A stretch of 26,454 nt of DNA from JBFHDX01 sp041584475 (GCA_041584475.1 JBFHDX010000051.1:1-26454), one strand, 5' to 3'. Shown: positions 16,762-24,985, numbered from the stretch's first letter. The notes: generated by a model from the letters alone, not told the origin. Made by a program: numbers and translations.

Positions 16762-17606
16762 GACGTGAGCATCCGCATCCCCGCACCGCCCTGCCCGCCC
16801 TCATCCTGTTGGCGCTCCTCGTGACGAGTCCGCGCGACGCCGGCGCGCTCAACCCCAATCACGACTGCGCCTTCTGCCACGGCATCCACGGCGGCGGCCT
16901 GATCGTCAGCGGCGACGTCAACGTCGAGAATCTCTGCCTCGGCTGCCACGACGGCACGGTCTCGGACCTGCGCGCGGCGATCCACGTCAACGACAACAAC
17001 AGCAACTATGCGCCGTTCCGCGTCACCTGCCTGCGCTGCCACAACCCGCACGACAGCGACCCCGACCGCTCGGGCGCGGCGCCGAACTGGCTCGGCCCGC
17101 ACGCCGATCCCGCGAGCCCCGGCGTCGGCGTCTGCAACGTCAGCAAGGAGCCGTGCTCGACGCTGGCCGAATGCCGGCCCGAGGACAACGAGTGCATCCC
17201 GTGGAAAGAGGGCGTCAACATCAAGCTCGTCGGCGGCGAGCTGACGGCGCGGATCCGCACCTGGGAGCTCGACCCGAACAATGACGGCGTCGCCGACGTC
17301 GGTCCGCAATGCGAGCCGGGCCAGGATTTCACCGGCATCGCCGACAACGCCTGCTACGTCGAGGGCGCGCGCGACGTCGTCTTCGAACAGCGCGGCAAGG
17401 ACCGGCGCAGCGACCCGGACGAGCTGGGCCGGCATTCCTTCGCCGACGAGGACCTCGACGCCAACGGCGTCTTCGACGGGCCGTGCGAGGTCTGCCACAC
17501 GCGCGCGACACACCACCGCAACGACGGCAGCGAGCCGAGCCCGGGCCACAACACCGGCCGCGCCTGCACCGACTGCCACGGCCACGTCGACGGCTTCATG
17601 CCGTAA
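16758..17606 (+). CDS. exported pentaheme c-type cytochrome with Cys-rich insertion
   Basis: This 282-residue protein has a signal peptide (ALPALILLALLVTS, cut near residue 30). Five CxxCH heme-binding motifs are at 37-41 (CAFCH), 60-64 (CLGCH), 91-95 (CLRCH), 243-247 (CEVCH) and 270-274 (CTDCH). Extra histidines (NPH, HHR, GHN, GHV) may supply the distal ligands. Between hemes 3 and 4 is a region of about 120-210 with six further cysteines outside heme motifs (126, 133, 139, 146, 185, 199), able to form three disulfides, plus Asp/Asn-rich calcium-like loops (LDPNNDGVADVG and, just before heme 4, DLDANGVFDG). The start overlaps the NHL stop by four bases. It is likely a periplasmic or cell-surface electron carrier; the redox partner is unknown. 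The style resembles multiheme proteins of deltaproteobacteria-like lineages, so transfer is possible. Confidence 0.92.
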   Translation: MRREHPHPRTALPALILLALLVTSPRDAGALNPNHDCAFCHGIHGGGLIVSGDVNVENLCLGCHDGTVSDLRAAIHVNDNNSNYAPFRVTCLRCHNPHDSDPDRSGAAPNWLGPHADPASPGVGVCNVSKEPCSTLAECRPEDNECIPWKEGVNIKLVGGELTARIRTWELDPNNDGVADVGPQCEPGQDFTGIADNACYVEGARDVVFEQRGKDRRSDPDELGRHSFADEDLDANGVFDGPCEVCHTRATHHRNDGSEPSPGHNTGRACTDCHGHVDGFMP

Positions 17607-17612
17607 GGTCGC

Positions 17613-17657
17613 CGCGCCGACCGCGTCGGCGCGCGGTCCGGCGGCCTGCAGCAGGCC
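17613..17657 (+). terminator. two hairpins after the cytochrome gene, possible terminator
   Basis: Seven bases after the cytochrome stop, CGCGCCGAC (17613-17621) and GTCGGCGCG (17625-17633) form a perfect 9-bp stem with a 3-nt loop. A second inverted repeat, GGCCTGC (17643-17649) and GCAGGCC (17651-17657), follows. No U-tract is seen. Together they probably end or stabilise the NHL-cytochrome mRNA. Confidence 0.5.
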
Positions 17658-17804
17658 GGCAACGCCGACGATCGCGGATTTGCCGGGTGCATTGCCGGAC
17701 GACGAGCTTCCGTCGATTCGACCGCAAGAACCGGGTGGCTTCGGCCACGGCCGGCGATCACAGTGCAGCGCACCAACGCAATGCGATCGAGAGGGTCACG
17801 CTTC

Positions 17805-18302
17805 ATGTCCGAACTGAATTTCGTTGCCCTGGCGACCGAGACCGCCGAAGCCTATCGTGCGGGCGCGCCGGACGCCAATGGGCAGCCACCCGAGCGCCAC
17901 ATCTCCGACGGAACGGGGGTGCCCTGCCGTCACTGTCTCGGCGAGGTCGCGGCCGGCGAGCCGTTCCTGATCCTCGCCCACCGGCCGTTCCCCGCCCCGC
18001 AGCCCTATGCCGAGACCGGCCCGATCTTTCTGCACACCGGGCCCTGCGCGCGCCATCGCGCGGCGGACGGTATCCCGCCGATGATCCTCGGCTGGGAACG
18101 GGTTCTGCTGCGCGGCTACGGGGCCGATGAGAGGATCGTCTACGGCACCGGCCAGATCGTGCCGACGCGCCAGATCGGCGAGGTCGCGGCGGCGCTTCTC
18201 GGGCGCCCGGACGTCGGCTACGTCCATGTCCGCTCGGCGTCGAACAACTGCTACGTCTGCCGCATCGACCGGCGCGCCGAAGGCCCGGCCCGCGAGGCCT
18301 AG
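17805..18302 (+). CDS. DUF1203 family protein
   Basis: This 165-residue soluble protein has the DUF1203 pattern. A CRHCL cysteine pair lies in GVPCRHCLGEVAAGEPFLILAHRPF, followed by PYAETGPIFLHTGPC, and a C-terminal YVHVRSASNNCYVCRIDR with two more cysteines. The family has no known function; the conserved Cys and His suggest metal or redox chemistry, which is my inference. The ATG at 17805 has GAGAGGG 9 nt upstream; the frame remains open 14 codons further but without a better site. It lies 200 nt after the cytochrome and its hairpins, so it is probably a separate unit. Confidence 0.82.
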   Translation: MSELNFVALATETAEAYRAGAPDANGQPPERHISDGTGVPCRHCLGEVAAGEPFLILAHRPFPAPQPYAETGPIFLHTGPCARHRAADGIPPMILGWERVLLRGYGADERIVYGTGQIVPTRQIGEVAAALLGRPDVGYVHVRSASNNCYVCRIDRRAEGPAREA

Positions 18303-18406
18303 CGGATTCGACACCCGCAGCTTGAGTCGAACGACGCGGACTTCACGGCGACCACGGAGCTATGGCAAGCTCTCCCCCGATCGGCCCGAGCCAAGGGAGG
18401 GTGCAG

Positions 18407-18910
18407 ATGGCCTACACGCTGGAGGCGTTCGCCGCCGATATCCGCGCGGCGCTGACCGCGGAGCCTGGCCCGGGCGGGCGCGAGGCGGTGCGGCGGCTCG
18501 TCGAGCGAGCGCTGGCGGATGCGGCGTTCGTCGCCGCCCACGTGCCGCCGGACTCCGACGCCGAGCGCACGGTGTTGTACGAGGACCCGGAGCTCGGCTT
18601 CTGCATCTGCGCGCACGCCTATGCCGGGCCGAAGCGCGGCCAGCCGCACGATCACGGCCCGACCTGGGCGGTCTACGGCCAGGCGGCGGGCGAGACCGAG
18701 ATGACCGACTGGCGGCTCGTCGCGCCGCCCGCGGACGGGCGGCCCGGCAGAGTAGAACTCACGCGGACCTACCGCCTGCGCCCGGGCGAGGCGCACCTGT
18801 ATGAGCCGGGCGACATTCACGCGCCGCTGCGCGACGGGCCGACGCGGCTGATCCGCATCGAGGGGGTTAACACGGACCGCATCGAGCGGACGAAGCTCGA
18901 GCCGGTCTGA
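18407..18910 (+). CDS. cysteine dioxygenase-like cupin protein
   Basis: This 167-residue protein has a double-stranded beta-helix of the cysteine-dioxygenase-like superfamily. GQPHDHGPTWAVYGQAAGETEMTDW holds the HxH metal pair and downstream Glu residues, and GEAHLYEPGDIHAPLRDG supplies the third His. The N-terminal helix LEAFAADIRAALTAEP is typical of the small bacterial members annotated as putative metal-dependent dioxygenases. Iron-dependent thiol oxidation is plausible but the substrate is not shown. The ATG was chosen for the strong GGGAGGG just upstream; an ATG 45 nt earlier lacks one. A glutathione transferase gene follows after 54 nt on the same strand, which suggests a shared thiol-related role. 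No signal peptide. Confidence 0.75.
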   Translation: MAYTLEAFAADIRAALTAEPGPGGREAVRRLVERALADAAFVAAHVPPDSDAERTVLYEDPELGFCICAHAYAGPKRGQPHDHGPTWAVYGQAAGETEMTDWRLVAPPADGRPGRVELTRTYRLRPGEAHLYEPGDIHAPLRDGPTRLIRIEGVNTDRIERTKLEPV

Positions 18911-18964
18911 CGACGAGACGAGCCGGTCCGGGCGCCGCACCGGGGCCGCTGGCAGAGGATGACG

Positions 18965-19588
18965 ATGGCCGACGAGCTTGTGTTCTATACCAACCCACGC
19001 TCGCGCGGGCGGATCGTGCGCTGGATGCTCGAGGAGGTCGGCGCGCCCTACCGCACCGAGATCATCGCCTTCGGGCCGCCGATGAAGACGCCCGAATATC
19101 TGGCGATCAACCCCATGGGCAAAGTGCCGGCGATCCGCCACGGCGATGCCATCGTGACCGAGAGCGCCGCGATCTGCGCCTATCTCGCCGACGCCTTCCC
19201 GGCGGCGGGGCTGGCGCCGCCGCCGGCCGCGCGCGGCGCCTACTACCGCTGGCTGTTCTTCGCCGCCGGGCCGCTGGAGGCGGCGGTGACGAACCACGCC
19301 TTCGGGCTCGAGCCGCCCACTGACAAGCAGGGCATGGTCGGCTACGGCAGCTACGCAGCGGTGCTGGACACGCTGGCGACGGCCGTCGCCGGGGACGGCT
19401 ACATCGCCGGCGACCGCTTCAGCGCCGCCGACGTCTATGTCGGCTCGCACATCGGCTGGGGGCTCGAATACGGCACGATCGAGGAGCGCCCCGGCTTCGC
19501 CGAATACTGGGCCCGGGTCGGCGACCGCGACGCCCGGCGCCGGGCGAACGAACTCGACGACGCGGCCGCGGAAGCCGAGGGGGATTGA
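18965..19588 (+). CDS. glutathione S-transferase family protein
   Basis: This 207-residue cytoplasmic GST has a thioredoxin-fold N-terminal domain (1-80) with FYTNPRSRGRIVRWMLEEVG, the cis-Pro segment NPMGKVPAIRHGD and the glutathione-contacting TESAAICAYLAD. The all-helical C-terminal domain (about 88-200) includes the conserved GDRFSAADVYVG capping-box region. The likely catalytic residue is the Ser of PRSRG. The start was set at the second ATG (18965), because GAGG lies 6 nt upstream of it but directly abuts the first ATG. It follows the dioxygenase-like gene closely. It differs from the Nu-class GST at 968-1663, so the window has two unrelated GST subtypes. Substrate unknown. Confidence 0.9.
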   Translation: MADELVFYTNPRSRGRIVRWMLEEVGAPYRTEIIAFGPPMKTPEYLAINPMGKVPAIRHGDAIVTESAAICAYLADAFPAAGLAPPPAARGAYYRWLFFAAGPLEAAVTNHAFGLEPPTDKQGMVGYGSYAAVLDTLATAVAGDGYIAGDRFSAADVYVGSHIGWGLEYGTIEERPGFAEYWARVGDRDARRRANELDDAAAEAEGD

Positions 19589-19635
19589 CGCGGCAGCCAC
19601 CGCCCCCGAGGGGACTTATTAGCCCATCTCGTCGT

Positions 19636-19657
19636 GCGGCCGTCTCGGTCCGGCCGC
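19636..19657. terminator. hairpin between convergent GST and VOC genes
   Basis: GCGGCCG (19636-19642) and CGGCCGC (19651-19657) form a 7-bp stem around an 8-nt loop, centred in the 91-bp gap between two convergent genes. It could serve both strands. No U-run is visible. Confidence 0.4.
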
Positions 19658-19679
19658 CGCTCCGCTCGTCTCCCTGGCC

Positions 19680-20102
19680 TCACGCCACGACGCCGCCCTC
19701 GACCGCCTCGCTGATCTCGATCAGGTGACCGTCCGGGTCGCGGAAGAAGGCGCGGATCTCGCCACCCCAGTCGTAGGGCGGGGTGAGGAACTCGGCGCCG
19801 CGCGCGCTCAGCGTCTCGTAGGCATCTCGGCAGTCGGGCACGCGGATCGTCATCGCGTGGCCGACCGTGTTGATGTCGCGCGGCGGCTCGAAATGCACGT
19901 CCGGCTTGTCCGGCGTCGGCCCGCCCGCGGTGACCAGCAGCAGCCAGCTGTCGAGGAAGCGCAGCACGCAGGACGTGCCATATTCGCGGTACACCGTCGC
20001 GCCCAGCACGTCGCGCCAGAAGGCGCGCGAGCGCTCGATCTCGGCGACGACGAGGATGTGCGTCAGCTCCATGCCCGCCGCCGGAAACCCGTCATCCGCC
20101 AT
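19680..20102 (-). CDS. VOC family (glyoxalase/dioxygenase-like) protein
   Basis: This 140-residue single-chain VOC protein has two beta-alpha-beta-beta-beta modules. The first starts MELTHILVVAEIERSRAFWRDVLG, with a metal-ligand-type His. The second includes GHAMTIRVPDCRDAYETLSARGAEFL and ends FFRDPDGHLIEISE, with the characteristic terminal Glu ligand. Such proteins include glyoxalase I, fosfomycin-resistance enzymes and extradiol dioxygenases; nothing here singles out one activity. The ATG at 20102 has GGGAGG about 8 nt upstream; the frame is open 14 codons higher. It lies 57 nt downstream of the LapA-like gene and may be co-transcribed with it. Confidence 0.87.
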   Translation of the reverse strand: MADDGFPAAGMELTHILVVAEIERSRAFWRDVLGATVYREYGTSCVLRFLDSWLLLVTAGGPTPDKPDVHFEPPRDINTVGHAMTIRVPDCRDAYETLSARGAEFLTPPYDWGGEIRAFFRDPDGHLIEISEAVEGGVVA

Positions 20103-20159
20103 GGTTCGATCCTCCCTCACCTGCCCGGTCGGGCGACCGCCCACCCGTCGCCGCGCCGC

Positions 20160-20423
20160 TCAGTCGGGCCGCGGCGGCATCGGCTCCGGCTCCGGCCCCG
20201 CATCCCGGCGCCGGCCGCGCCAGTTGACCAGCCAGCCGATCGCGAAGCCGATGACGAAGGCGATGGCGATGACGATGATGCGCCGCGCCTCGAAGCTCCA
20301 GAATAGGACCGTCAGCTCCACCTTGGCCATGTTCTGGATCGCGAACACGGCGAGGACCGCGCCCAGCACGATCGAGACGATGTGCCGGAACTTGCCGAGA
20401 AAGCCTTGCATGCCATTCGCCAC
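20160..20423 (-). CDS. LapA domain (DUF1049) small membrane protein
   Basis: This 87-residue protein has two transmembrane helices (about 15-33 and 47-66), a short loop VELTVLFWSFEARR between them, and a basic then Pro-rich cytoplasmic tail (NWRGRRRD...PEPMPPRPD). This is the LapA/DUF1049 pattern. E. coli LapA works with LapB in controlling lipopolysaccharide synthesis; many bacteria have shorter homologues like this. I prefer the GTG at 20423 because GAGGGGAG lies 6 nt before it. The next ATG, four codons in, is too far from any ribosome site. An upstream ATG in the same frame would add a basic non-conserved segment. The tail ends at the gap before the VOC gene. Confidence 0.82.
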   Translation of the reverse strand: MANGMQGFLGKFRHIVSIVLGAVLAVFAIQNMAKVELTVLFWSFEARRIIVIAIAFVIGFAIGWLVNWRGRRRDAGPEPEPMPPRPD

Positions 20424-20473
20424 CGGATGCTCCCCTCGCTGGTTGCGCCGCGATCTCGGACGCCGCGGCCGGG

Positions 20474-20491
20474 ACTGTCGGGGACAGTATA
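20474..20491 (-). promoter_or_regulatory. -10-like TATACT with overlapping palindrome upstream of the LapA gene
   Basis: On the minus strand, TATACT (20486-20491, five of six matches to the -10 consensus) runs into ACTGTC-ccc-GACAGT (20474-20488), a perfect 6-bp inverted repeat that would cover the transcription start. It is about 63 nt upstream of the GTG start. No convincing -35 is seen at 17 bp, so an activator or repressor site is possible. Confidence 0.35.
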
Positions 20492-20577
20492 GCAAACCGC
20501 GCGCGTGCGATGATCGGTGTCAGCGGAACGGAACCGGCGACGGGCGGAGCACCGGGTCCCGCCACACGGCCGTGCCG

Positions 20578-23500
20578 CTACGCGGTGGGCTTCAACCCGT
20601 AGAGGGTGGCGTAGAGCACCGGCACCAGGATCATGGTGAGCACGGTGCCGAAGGTGAGGCCCGCCATGATGGTGACCGCGAGCCCGACCCAGAACACGTC
20701 CTGCAGCAGCGGGATGACGCCGAGCACGGTGGTCGCCGCGGCGAGGACGACGGGGCGCAGGCGCGAGACCGCCGCCTCGACGGTGGCCGCGAATCGGTCG
20801 AGCCCGCGCTCGATGTTCAGGCCGATCTCGTCGATCAGCACCAGGGCGTTCTTGATCATCATGCCGGACAGGCTCATCGCGCCCAAGAGCGCGACGAAGC
20901 CGAACGGCACGCCGGTGAACAGCAGGCCGAAGATGACGCCGACCAGCACGAAGGGGATCGTCAGCACGATCACCAGCGGCGGCCGCATGTCGTTGAACAG
21001 CCAGACCATCGTGAACAGCATGATCGCGATGGCCGGAATGACCCCCGGGATCAGCGATTTCTGCGAGTCGGTGCTGCTCTCGAACTCGCCGCCCCATTCC
21101 ATGCGGTAGCCGGGCGGCAGCTCGAGCGCGGCGACCGCGCCGGCGACGTCGGCGTGCAGCGTCGGAAAGGTTGTGCCGAGCACCGGATTGGCCTGGACGC
21201 TGATCGTCGGTCGCCGGTTGAAGCGGGCGATGATCGGGTCGATGAAATCGACGGCGATATCGTCGGTCACCTGCGCCACCGGCACGTTCTGGGTCGAGAT
21301 CGGCGAGCGTACCGGCAGCACGTCGAGATTGGCGATGCGGCGGCGTTCCGCCTCGACGTTGCGCATGACGATCGGGATCAGGTCGTCGGCCTCGCGGTAC
21401 AGCCCTACGGCGACGCCGTCATAGGTCCGCTTGACGGTGCGCGCCAGATCCTCGCGGGAAATCCCTGACCAACGCGCGCGCGCGTCGTTGAACTGCGGGG
21501 CGAGCTGCGGCACGCGCTCGCGCCAGTCGGTGCGCATCTCACCGGCGTAGGGGCTGTCGCGCAGGATCGCCAGCACCTTCTCGGCCTCGCCGCGCAGCAC
21601 CGAGGGATCCGCATCGGCCGGCCCGCTGATGCGCAGCTCGAACTTCCAGGCGTTGCCGGGGCCGACGGAGAACTTGCGCAGCGGGGTGCTGAAGTCCGGA
21701 TAGGCCGCGCCGAGGGCGGCGTCGAGCTCGGCGAGCAGCCCATCGATCTGGCGGTAGTCGTGCACGTTGACGATCAGCTGGCCGTAGGCGGAGTTGTTCG
21801 ATTCGGGCTCGACCGGCAGGTAGAATCGCGGCGGCCCTGCGCCGACGAAACCGGCGACGTCGGCGACGCGGGGGTCGTCCATGAGCTGTTGCTCGAGCTC
21901 GGCGAGCTTCGCCGAGACGACGCCGATGCGGGTGCCCTGCGGCGCCCAGAAATCGACCATGAACTTGGTCATCGCGGAATCGGGGAAGAACAGCTTGGTC
22001 ACGTTGCCGAAGCTGCCGACCGCGGCGACCAGCAGCGCGACGGAGGCCGCGATCGTCACCACGCGGAACCGGATCGCCCCCAGCAGCAGGCGCCGGAAGC
22101 CGCGAATGAAGCGCGACTCGCCGGCCTCGGTCGCGCCGCCGTCCTTGAGCATCGCGATGCATTGCAGCGGCGTGACGGTGATCGAGATCACCCAGCTGGC
22201 CAGCAGCGCGATGGCGACGACCGAGAACAGCGTCGCGCAGTACTCGCCGGCGTTCTCGTCGGAGGCGAAGATCGGGTAGAACGCCATGACCGCGATCACC
22301 GTGGCGCCGAGCAGCGGGATCGAGGGCTGCGAGGCCGACTCGATCGCCGCGTCGGGCGCCGCCATGCCCTTGCCGCGCCGCACGACGTAGCCGTCGGCGA
22401 CGACGATCGCGTTGTCGACCATCATGCCGAGCGCGATCACCAGGGCGCCGAGCGACATGCGCTGCAGGTCGATGCCGAGCAGCGCCATGACCAGCAGCGT
22501 CGCGGCGACGGTCAGCACCAGCGCGGTGCCGATCACCATGCCCATGCGCCAGCCCATCGGGATGGTGAGCACGGCCAGCACGATGATCACCGCCTCGGCG
22601 AGATTGATGAAGAAGCCCCGGACCGATTCGTCGATGACGTCCGACTGCCAGTGCACGCGGGTCACCTCGATGCCGACCGGCAGCTCGGCGAGCAGCTCGG
22701 CGAGGCGCGCGTCGACCGCCTTGCCGACGCCGACGACGTTGACGCCCGGGCGGTTCGATATGGCGAGGCCGATCGCCGGCCGGCCGTTGACGCGCATCAG
22801 CGTCTGCGGCGGATCCTCGTAGCCCTCGACGAGGCGGCCGATGTCGCCGATCCGCAGGAGCTCGGCGCCGGTGCGCGCGCCGGATCGCCCGCCCTGCAGG
22901 CGGTCGAGCACGTCCGGGGCGAGCGTCAGGGCGGCGATCTGTTCGACCGAGCGGAAGGCCCCCGTCGGCGCGACTCGCAGGCGCCGGTCCTGGACATCGA
23001 TGACGCCGGCGTCGACCACCTTGTTCTGGGTCTCCAGGGTCCTGGCGATCGTCGCCTCGGAGATGCCGAGCAGCGACAGCTGGGTCTCCTGGACCTCGAG
23101 ATAGACGACGCGCCGCTGCACGCCCCACAGATCGACGCGACCGACGCCGTCGACGAGGCTGATCTCGCGCTTCAGGAGCTTGGCGAACCGCTCCTGCTCC
23201 TTGGCGGAATAGCCGTCGCCGGTGACCGCCAGCAGCAGCCCGAAGACGTCGCCGAAATCGTCGATCACCCGGGGCGTGCCGGCGCCGGGCGGCAGCGTCT
23301 GCGCGACCTCGCTGACCCGCGCGCGCACCTTGTCCCAGATCTGCGGCAGGGCGTCCGAGGGGTAGCTCGGCTTGATGTTGACCTTGATGCGCGAGCGCCC
23401 GGTCTCGGAATAGGACTGCAGCGTGTCGAGCTCTTGCAGCTTCTGCAGCTCGATCTCGATGCGGTCGGTCACCTCCTGCTCGACCTCGGAGGGGTCGGCG

Positions 23501-23658
23501 CCGGGGTAGCTCGTGATCACGATCGCGGTCTTGATCGTGAACTCCGGATCCTCGAGCTGGCCGAGGCTGAAATAGCTGGCGGCACCGCCGACCAGGATCA
23601 GCAGCGCCGCGAAGATGGTGACGACGGACCGGTCGACCGCCTGCGTCTGAAGGCTCAT
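20578..23658 (-). CDS. RND efflux permease (AcrB/TriC-like)
   Basis: This 1026-residue inner-membrane proton-driven pump has the RND layout: one N-terminal helix, a large periplasmic domain with EDPEFTIKTAIVITSYPGADPSEVEQEVTDRIE, helices 2-6, a second periplasmic domain and helices 8-12. In TM4 the motif is GMMVDNAIVV, so the proton-relay pair is Asp415-Asn416 rather than Asp-Asp. The TM10 Lys is present (GMMIKNALVLIDE). This variant occurs in a subset of the superfamily. With the lipoprotein adaptor gene 47 nt upstream it makes two parts of a tripartite pump; no TolC-like gene is in the window. The substrate is unknown but is more likely drugs or lipids than metals, given the sequence type. 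Full length, with no frameshift seen. Confidence 0.93.
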   Translation of the reverse strand: MSLQTQAVDRSVVTIFAALLILVGGAASYFSLGQLEDPEFTIKTAIVITSYPGADPSEVEQEVTDRIEIELQKLQELDTLQSYSETGRSRIKVNIKPSYPSDALPQIWDKVRARVSEVAQTLPPGAGTPRVIDDFGDVFGLLLAVTGDGYSAKEQERFAKLLKREISLVDGVGRVDLWGVQRRVVYLEVQETQLSLLGISEATIARTLETQNKVVDAGVIDVQDRRLRVAPTGAFRSVEQIAALTLAPDVLDRLQGGRSGARTGAELLRIGDIGRLVEGYEDPPQTLMRVNGRPAIGLAISNRPGVNVVGVGKAVDARLAELLAELPVGIEVTRVHWQSDVIDESVRGFFINLAEAVIIVLAVLTIPMGWRMGMVIGTALVLTVAATLLVMALLGIDLQRMSLGALVIALGMMVDNAIVVADGYVVRRGKGMAAPDAAIESASQPSIPLLGATVIAVMAFYPIFASDENAGEYCATLFSVVAIALLASWVISITVTPLQCIAMLKDGGATEAGESRFIRGFRRLLLGAIRFRVVTIAASVALLVAAVGSFGNVTKLFFPDSAMTKFMVDFWAPQGTRIGVVSAKLAELEQQLMDDPRVADVAGFVGAGPPRFYLPVEPESNNSAYGQLIVNVHDYRQIDGLLAELDAALGAAYPDFSTPLRKFSVGPGNAWKFELRISGPADADPSVLRGEAEKVLAILRDSPYAGEMRTDWRERVPQLAPQFNDARARWSGISREDLARTVKRTYDGVAVGLYREADDLIPIVMRNVEAERRRIANLDVLPVRSPISTQNVPVAQVTDDIAVDFIDPIIARFNRRPTISVQANPVLGTTFPTLHADVAGAVAALELPPGYRMEWGGEFESSTDSQKSLIPGVIPAIAIMLFTMVWLFNDMRPPLVIVLTIPFVLVGVIFGLLFTGVPFGFVALLGAMSLSGMMIKNALVLIDEIGLNIERGLDRFAATVEAAVSRLRPVVLAAATTVLGVIPLLQDVFWVGLAVTIMAGLTFGTVLTMILVPVLYATLYGLKPTA

Positions 23659-23705
23659 CGCTCTCGCCTTATCCCGGGCTCGGATTCAGATCTGGCGGCG
23701 GCGCC

Positions 23706-24815
23706 CTACCCCTCGGGCAGGCGCACCCTCTGTCCGTCGACGAGGCTGTTGGCCCCGGCCGTGACGACCCACTCCCCCACCTGCAGGCCGGATTCGATCA
23801 GCACGCCGTGATCGGCCATGCCCTCGATCCGCACCTCCCGCCGCGACACCGTGGTGGTCGCCGGATCGACGATCCAGACGTTGGCCCGGTCGGGCCCGGC
23901 GTCGGCGTCGATCAGCGCGCTCACCGGCACGGTGATCGCCTTGCGCTCGGCCTCCCGGCGCACCTTGTGCGCCGACGCCCGTCCGGCCATGCCCGGCAGG
24001 ATCACGAAGTCGGCCGGCTGGTCCATGACCAGCGTCACCGGAAAGGTCCGGGTCGTGGCCGAGGCCTCGGCACCGATCTCCTTGACGGTGGCGATCAGCG
24101 CGTGGTCGGGGAAGGCGTCGAACACCACCCCGACCTCCTCGACGAGGGGCACGAGGCTGATCAGCGTCTCGGGGATCTCGATCACCATCTCGACCCGGCT
24201 GATGTCGAGCAGACGCACCACCGGCTCCTGCGCGCGCACCTCCTCGAACTTCTCGACGTAAGTGGCGACGATGCGGCCCGCGAGCGGCGCCTCGAGCACG
24301 CTATATTGCAGATTGAGCTCGGCCGCCTCGAGCGCCGCCTCGGTCGCCGCGACGCGCGCCCGCGCCGAGTCGTTCTCGGCCTTCGCCCGGTCGCCGCGCG
24401 CCTGCGAATAGGTGCCCTTCTTGACCAGCTCCGCGACCCGGGCGTACTGCGCGCTCGCGTTCTCGAAGGCGGCCGTGGCGGCGGCGAACTCCGCGCGCAG
24501 CCGGTCGACCTCGGCCTGGTATGGGGCCGGGTCGAGCCGGGCCACCACCTGCCCCTCCTCGACGTCGTCGCCGACGATGACCGGCCGCTCGAGCACGCGG
24601 CCGGGTACGCGGAAGGCGAGCGCCACCTGCCGCGCCGCCTGGGCCCGGCCGCTGAAGCTTCGTTGTCCTAGCTGATCGCTGACGCCCACCTTGATCGCCC
24701 GCACCGGGCGCGGCATCGCGGCCTCGGGCGTCGCCGGCTCCTCGCAGCCGACGAGAGCGGCGAGCGCAAGCGACGCGAGCCCGCGTGCGAGCAGTTTCGG
24801 CATCGACACAGCCAT
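23706..24815 (-). CDS. RND periplasmic adaptor (membrane fusion) lipoprotein
   Basis: This 369-residue adaptor has a lipoprotein signal peptide with lipobox LVGC (Cys24), so it should be anchored in the inner membrane. A lipoyl half-motif (about 60-95, RVPGRVLERPVIVGDDVEEGQVVARLDPAPYQ) leads into a coiled-coil hairpin (about 95-160, RLRAEFAAATAAFENASAQYARVAELVKKGTYSQ). The second lipoyl half (VLEAPLAGRIVATYVEKFEEVRAQEPVVRLLD), beta-barrel and membrane-proximal domains follow, ending GEWVVTAGANSLVDGQRVRLPEG. It bridges the RND pump to an outer-membrane channel. It is first in the two-gene operon; AGGGAG precedes the ATG. The divergent gene to its right starts about 270 nt away across a palindrome-rich gap. 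Confidence 0.93.
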   Translation of the reverse strand: MAVSMPKLLARGLASLALAALVGCEEPATPEAAMPRPVRAIKVGVSDQLGQRSFSGRAQAARQVALAFRVPGRVLERPVIVGDDVEEGQVVARLDPAPYQAEVDRLRAEFAAATAAFENASAQYARVAELVKKGTYSQARGDRAKAENDSARARVAATEAALEAAELNLQYSVLEAPLAGRIVATYVEKFEEVRAQEPVVRLLDISRVEMVIEIPETLISLVPLVEEVGVVFDAFPDHALIATVKEIGAEASATTRTFPVTLVMDQPADFVILPGMAGRASAHKVRREAERKAITVPVSALIDADAGPDRANVWIVDPATTTVSRREVRIEGMADHGVLIESGLQVGEWVVTAGANSLVDGQRVRLPEG

Positions 24816-24933
24816 GCGCCGTCATCTCCCTGTCCGCGCCCGCGCTTTCCCGTCCGGCAAGTGAAAGGCCGCACGGCACGGGCGGGCTTGCCAGCCACCC
24901 TGTCGCCTCGAACCGAAAAACGCAAGGACTTCC

Positions 24934-24985
24934 CGGCCGTACGCCGTCCGCCTCCGGTACACGGCCGATGCCGACTGTACGGCCG
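24934..24985. promoter_or_regulatory. inverted repeat cluster between divergent operons
   Basis: CGGCCGTAC (24934-24942) and GTACGGCCG (24977-24985) are a perfect 9-bp inverted repeat 34 bp apart. Between them GTACACGGCCG (24957-24967) is a third, imperfect copy in the same orientation as the second. The cluster lies in the gap between the RND operon (leftward) and the prodomain/S8 protease genes (rightward), where a regulator could act on either. No regulator gene is nearby. Confidence 0.35.

Noticed and set aside
20424..20495. ATG start of the LapA-like protein 24 codons upstream
   Set aside because: The extra residues are basic and not part of the family, and the frame start lies beyond the ribosome site that fits the GTG at 20423.
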